The notes under the pieces are model-generated. The model was given only the letters and a program-made list of their open reading frames with translations. It made no database searches and was not told the origin of the DNA. Shown piece after piece: positions 62,002 through 64,000 of a DNA stretch of 64,000 bases; position 1 is the first letter of the stretch; each line of letters begins with the position of its first letter. Position numbers and translations under genes: made by a program. The stretch lies in assembly GCA_019843655.1 (NCBI GenBank), contig JACDQD010000002.1, positions 9,661,393 to 9,725,392 of the forward strand, given 5' to 3'. Source of the stretch: Lethocerus indicus (Eukaryota > Arthropoda > Insecta > Hemiptera > Belostomatidae).

Positions 62002-62038
62002 GCTACTGAAGATGGCGAGCAGCCGAAACCGGTCTAGC
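62002..62038 (+). ncRNA. Hammerhead-like motif, best match
   Basis: GCTA (62002-62005, stem I), CTGAAGA (62006-62012, matching CTGANGA), T (62013), GGC-GAGCA-GCC (62014-62024, stem II and loop), GAA (62025-62027), ACCGGT (62028-62033, self-complementary; would form stem III between two copies), C (62034, expected cleavage base after GGT), TAGC (62035-62038, exact partner of GCTA). All conserved core bases are present. The extra T before stem II and the lack of a closed stem III loop are departures, so activity would need a dimer or a relaxed fold. Confidence 0.45.
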
Positions 62039-62312
62039 AGAAGACAGTCTGCAAACCAGCGAGAGGAGACAGAAACACACGAAATCGACAACAATTATTA
62101 GTATCACAATCACTGCACCAATGCTATGAAATAGTATCCTGAAATGTAATTGTATCCTGAAATTATTTCAGTTCAGCGAAACCAGAAATGAAGAAGAGAA
62201 TCATCAGAAAAGAGGTCTTGGTACAGATGTGGCATTAGTGAGCAGCATGGTGTTTCTTGCCCAGTTTACATTGTCATTGTGTATGGGAAGTATAATTAGT
62301 TACACTGGTACA

Positions 62313-62349
62313 ACTACTGAAGATGGCGAGCAGCCGAAACCGGTCTAGC
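62313..62349 (+). ncRNA. Hammerhead-like motif, second copy
   Basis: CTGAAGA (62317-62323), T, GGC-GAGCA-GCC, GAA, ACCGGT, C, TAGC (62346-62349). Stem I keeps CTA/TAG, three pairs. The core is identical to the copy 311 bases upstream, giving two motifs in the same orientation on one transcript, the arrangement needed for a circular or unit-length product. Confidence 0.4.
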
Positions 62350-62408
62350 GAAAGGCCAAACCAGCGAGAGGAGACAGAAACACACGAAATCTACGTTACT
62401 TCTTTTTA

Positions 62409-64000
62409 TTACATGTTAATCCTCCAATTTTAAATACATTTTAAAAATTTAACATATAAAATAAAATTATAATAATTTATAATAATAAATTATAAAATTA
62501 TAATAAAATAATAATTGGTAACGGCTTATTTTATAATCAATTGCAGTCAAAGTATGACCAGTAACTAAATGAATGACCTAATTACTAATCCTAAAAATCT
62601 TTAAAGGTATTTATGCTTTTCTAAAACGCTTTGCAGAGAATGAAATACCGTTCGGGAATGGTGGTGCCGCCATTAATTTATTACCAAATTAGGCTCCTTT
62701 TAATTACTAATTAAATAAGATACTTTGGAATGTTGATTTAGCGGGTTTGCTGTTTACAGAGGATGCAAGAGGCATGTAAAGCGCATTTATCGGCTGAATA
62801 AATAGCTAATGTTGGCTATTAACGTAAATCTCACCGCGACGCTCATTAAACCCTAATACAGACTTCAGCGTAGCGTTGGAACAATGCAAGACAGATTCCG
62901 AACAACCTAACACTCCGAAAGGAGAGCGTACTCGAAATATAATTCGAAAAGATTAAACATATTGAAAAATTTGGTTATATTTTGTATTGAAAATTCATAG
63001 AAATTAATCGCTGCATGGTGCGACGATAACGTTCCGGTTATCGATGCTACCTTCTCGATGCTAAAATTTGAGCATTCGTCCATTATTTTTTACTTTTTTG
63101 AATTAAATTTGGAGAAGTAGTAAGAATGCCGCAATCAATTCAATTACAAATGAAACTAACTATTGTATATCACACAACAATATAATTTATACGGCCCCTT
63201 AGTTCGAGGTGACAAAATCAGCAACAAGAGAAATTACTGCAGATAAGAAAGAAATAAGTAAACTGAGTTTTAGAAGCTATTGGATTCTCTCCAGAAATAT
63301 CGTCGGCGCCGGCCTTTAATGGAGCCGCCGTTATTACAAAATAACGGAATTTTATTGGGATATATCCCAAATCTTTTGGTGCAGAAATTATTGAATATCA
63401 ACCGCGTCCAATGAATAAAAAGGACATTTGTCTTTTGAAAAAGTTTTAGTGAAGAAAAATACATGTCCATGCGCTTCAAGTCCTGGAGTCAATATGGAAA
63501 TTCAGTTCAGAATTAATTACTTTCAGTTTTATTGTATAAACACCTAAAATCTTAATATATTATAATATAAAGAGTTAAAATCAGTTTGTGGTTTATCAGT
63601 CGTAAGCTGCAGTTTATTGAAAAAAAATTATAGCATCGAGAAAATAATTATTAAATTAATAATAACAAAAACGTAGGCGATTAAAATATATTTTACAACA
63701 ATGAACAAACCATAAAAGCCAGCTAAATAATAAGCTGAATCCAATTTATTTATAAATAACGTTTTTTCTCGAATTCCGTTTACTTGTTTTACTTTAAACT
63801 TCAATCGATTGTAACGGTCTTGTCGCAGTTACAATTCATTAAAATTAAAAATAATTACTATATTTATAATTCATAAACCTTTAGAAACCAGAGCCCATCT
63901 ATTGAGGTGGAAAAATATGCACACATATATCTAAAAACTCTGATAAGAGAATAAAATACGAACAATGGAACATTATATAATAATTCAAATTAATGTATAA
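62409..64000. other. AT-rich non-coding DNA
   Basis: A low-complexity AATAAT/TTATAA zone lies at 62450-62520. The 69-codon minus frame at 63270-63479 has no domain. The short block 63300-63340 is GC-richer. No repeat of families A or B is seen. Confidence 0.55.

Larger units (their letters stand above)
61451..62394 (+). mobile_element. Family A composite element with two right ends
   Basis: The left end is GAATACCTGTTTTGTGGTC, as at 8.95 kb. Then follow the left outer arm, a junction directly into two 70-bp repeat units (CACTTGCACCG at 61600 and CACTTACACCG at 61670), the AT-rich spacer, and a first right arm ending near 62090 (CACACGAAATCG). A further 230 bases are unrelated to other copies, and a second right-arm end finishes CACACGAAATCTAC at 62394. 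The near-perfect 14-15-base flanking repeat shows that the whole composite could have inserted as one unit. Two hammerhead-like motifs lie in the right arms. There is no coding frame for a transposase or polymerase. Confidence 0.85.

Noticed and set aside
1..64000. CRISPR array, bacterial operon or prophage
   Set aside because: No regularly spaced direct repeats with unique spacers, no ribosome-binding-site-led gene strings, and composition and repeats are of a metazoan type.

Overview
The window looks like AT-rich intergenic or intronic DNA from an invertebrate, probably an arthropod. CpG dinucleotides are common rather than depleted, TA and other microsatellites are frequent, there are no bacterial-style gene arrays, and repeats of a metazoan type are scattered through single-copy sequence. 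I recognise no protein family in any open frame and find no intact tRNA, rRNA, snRNA or known microRNA. The species cannot be named from the sequence alone.

The most informative content is two dispersed repeat families. Family A is a foldback-type element with long inverted arms, seen at about 2.04, 8.95-9.30, 27.20-27.87, 41.1, 51.6-51.85 and 61.45-62.39 kb. Three copies have direct repeats next to their ends that look like target-site duplications: 12 of 12 bases at 27.2 kb, 14-15 bases differing by one T at 61.4/62.4 kb, and a decayed pair at 8.9/9.3 kb. Its inner arm carries a motif with the conserved core bases of a hammerhead ribozyme, a 4-bp stem I, a 3-bp stem II and a self-complementary ACCGGT stem III that would suit a dimer. 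Some copies also hold one or two units of a 70-bp internal repeat. Family B is a family of roughly 60-70-nt hairpins bounded by ACGGCG and CGCCGT, with at least seven diverged copies (20.7, 24.7, 40.2, 46.15, 48.84, 59.9 and 60.04 kb). Several copies share longer flanking sequence, and the 45-49.4 kb interval looks locally duplicated.

Between the repeats lie AT-rich stretches with clustered TAATTA/ATTTA words, broken by short GC-richer, CpG-rich blocks near 0.25-0.45, 5.5-6.2, 16.4-16.8, 21.75-22.08, 22.77-22.96, 28.98-29.18, 32.2-32.7, 35.4-35.7, 37.98-38.25, 42.36-42.74, 47.87-48.3, 52.2-52.6 and 55.0-55.35 kb. This pattern of islands is what regulatory DNA around a developmental gene can look like, but that is inference without a cross-species comparison. 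Several islands contain clean G-quadruplex motifs, GC hairpins or inverted repeats.

Four open frames are listed as weak coding candidates (7926-8405 minus, 12885-13232 minus, 35692-36195 minus, and a possible exon at 50226-50383 minus). None has a recognisable domain and all may be chance.
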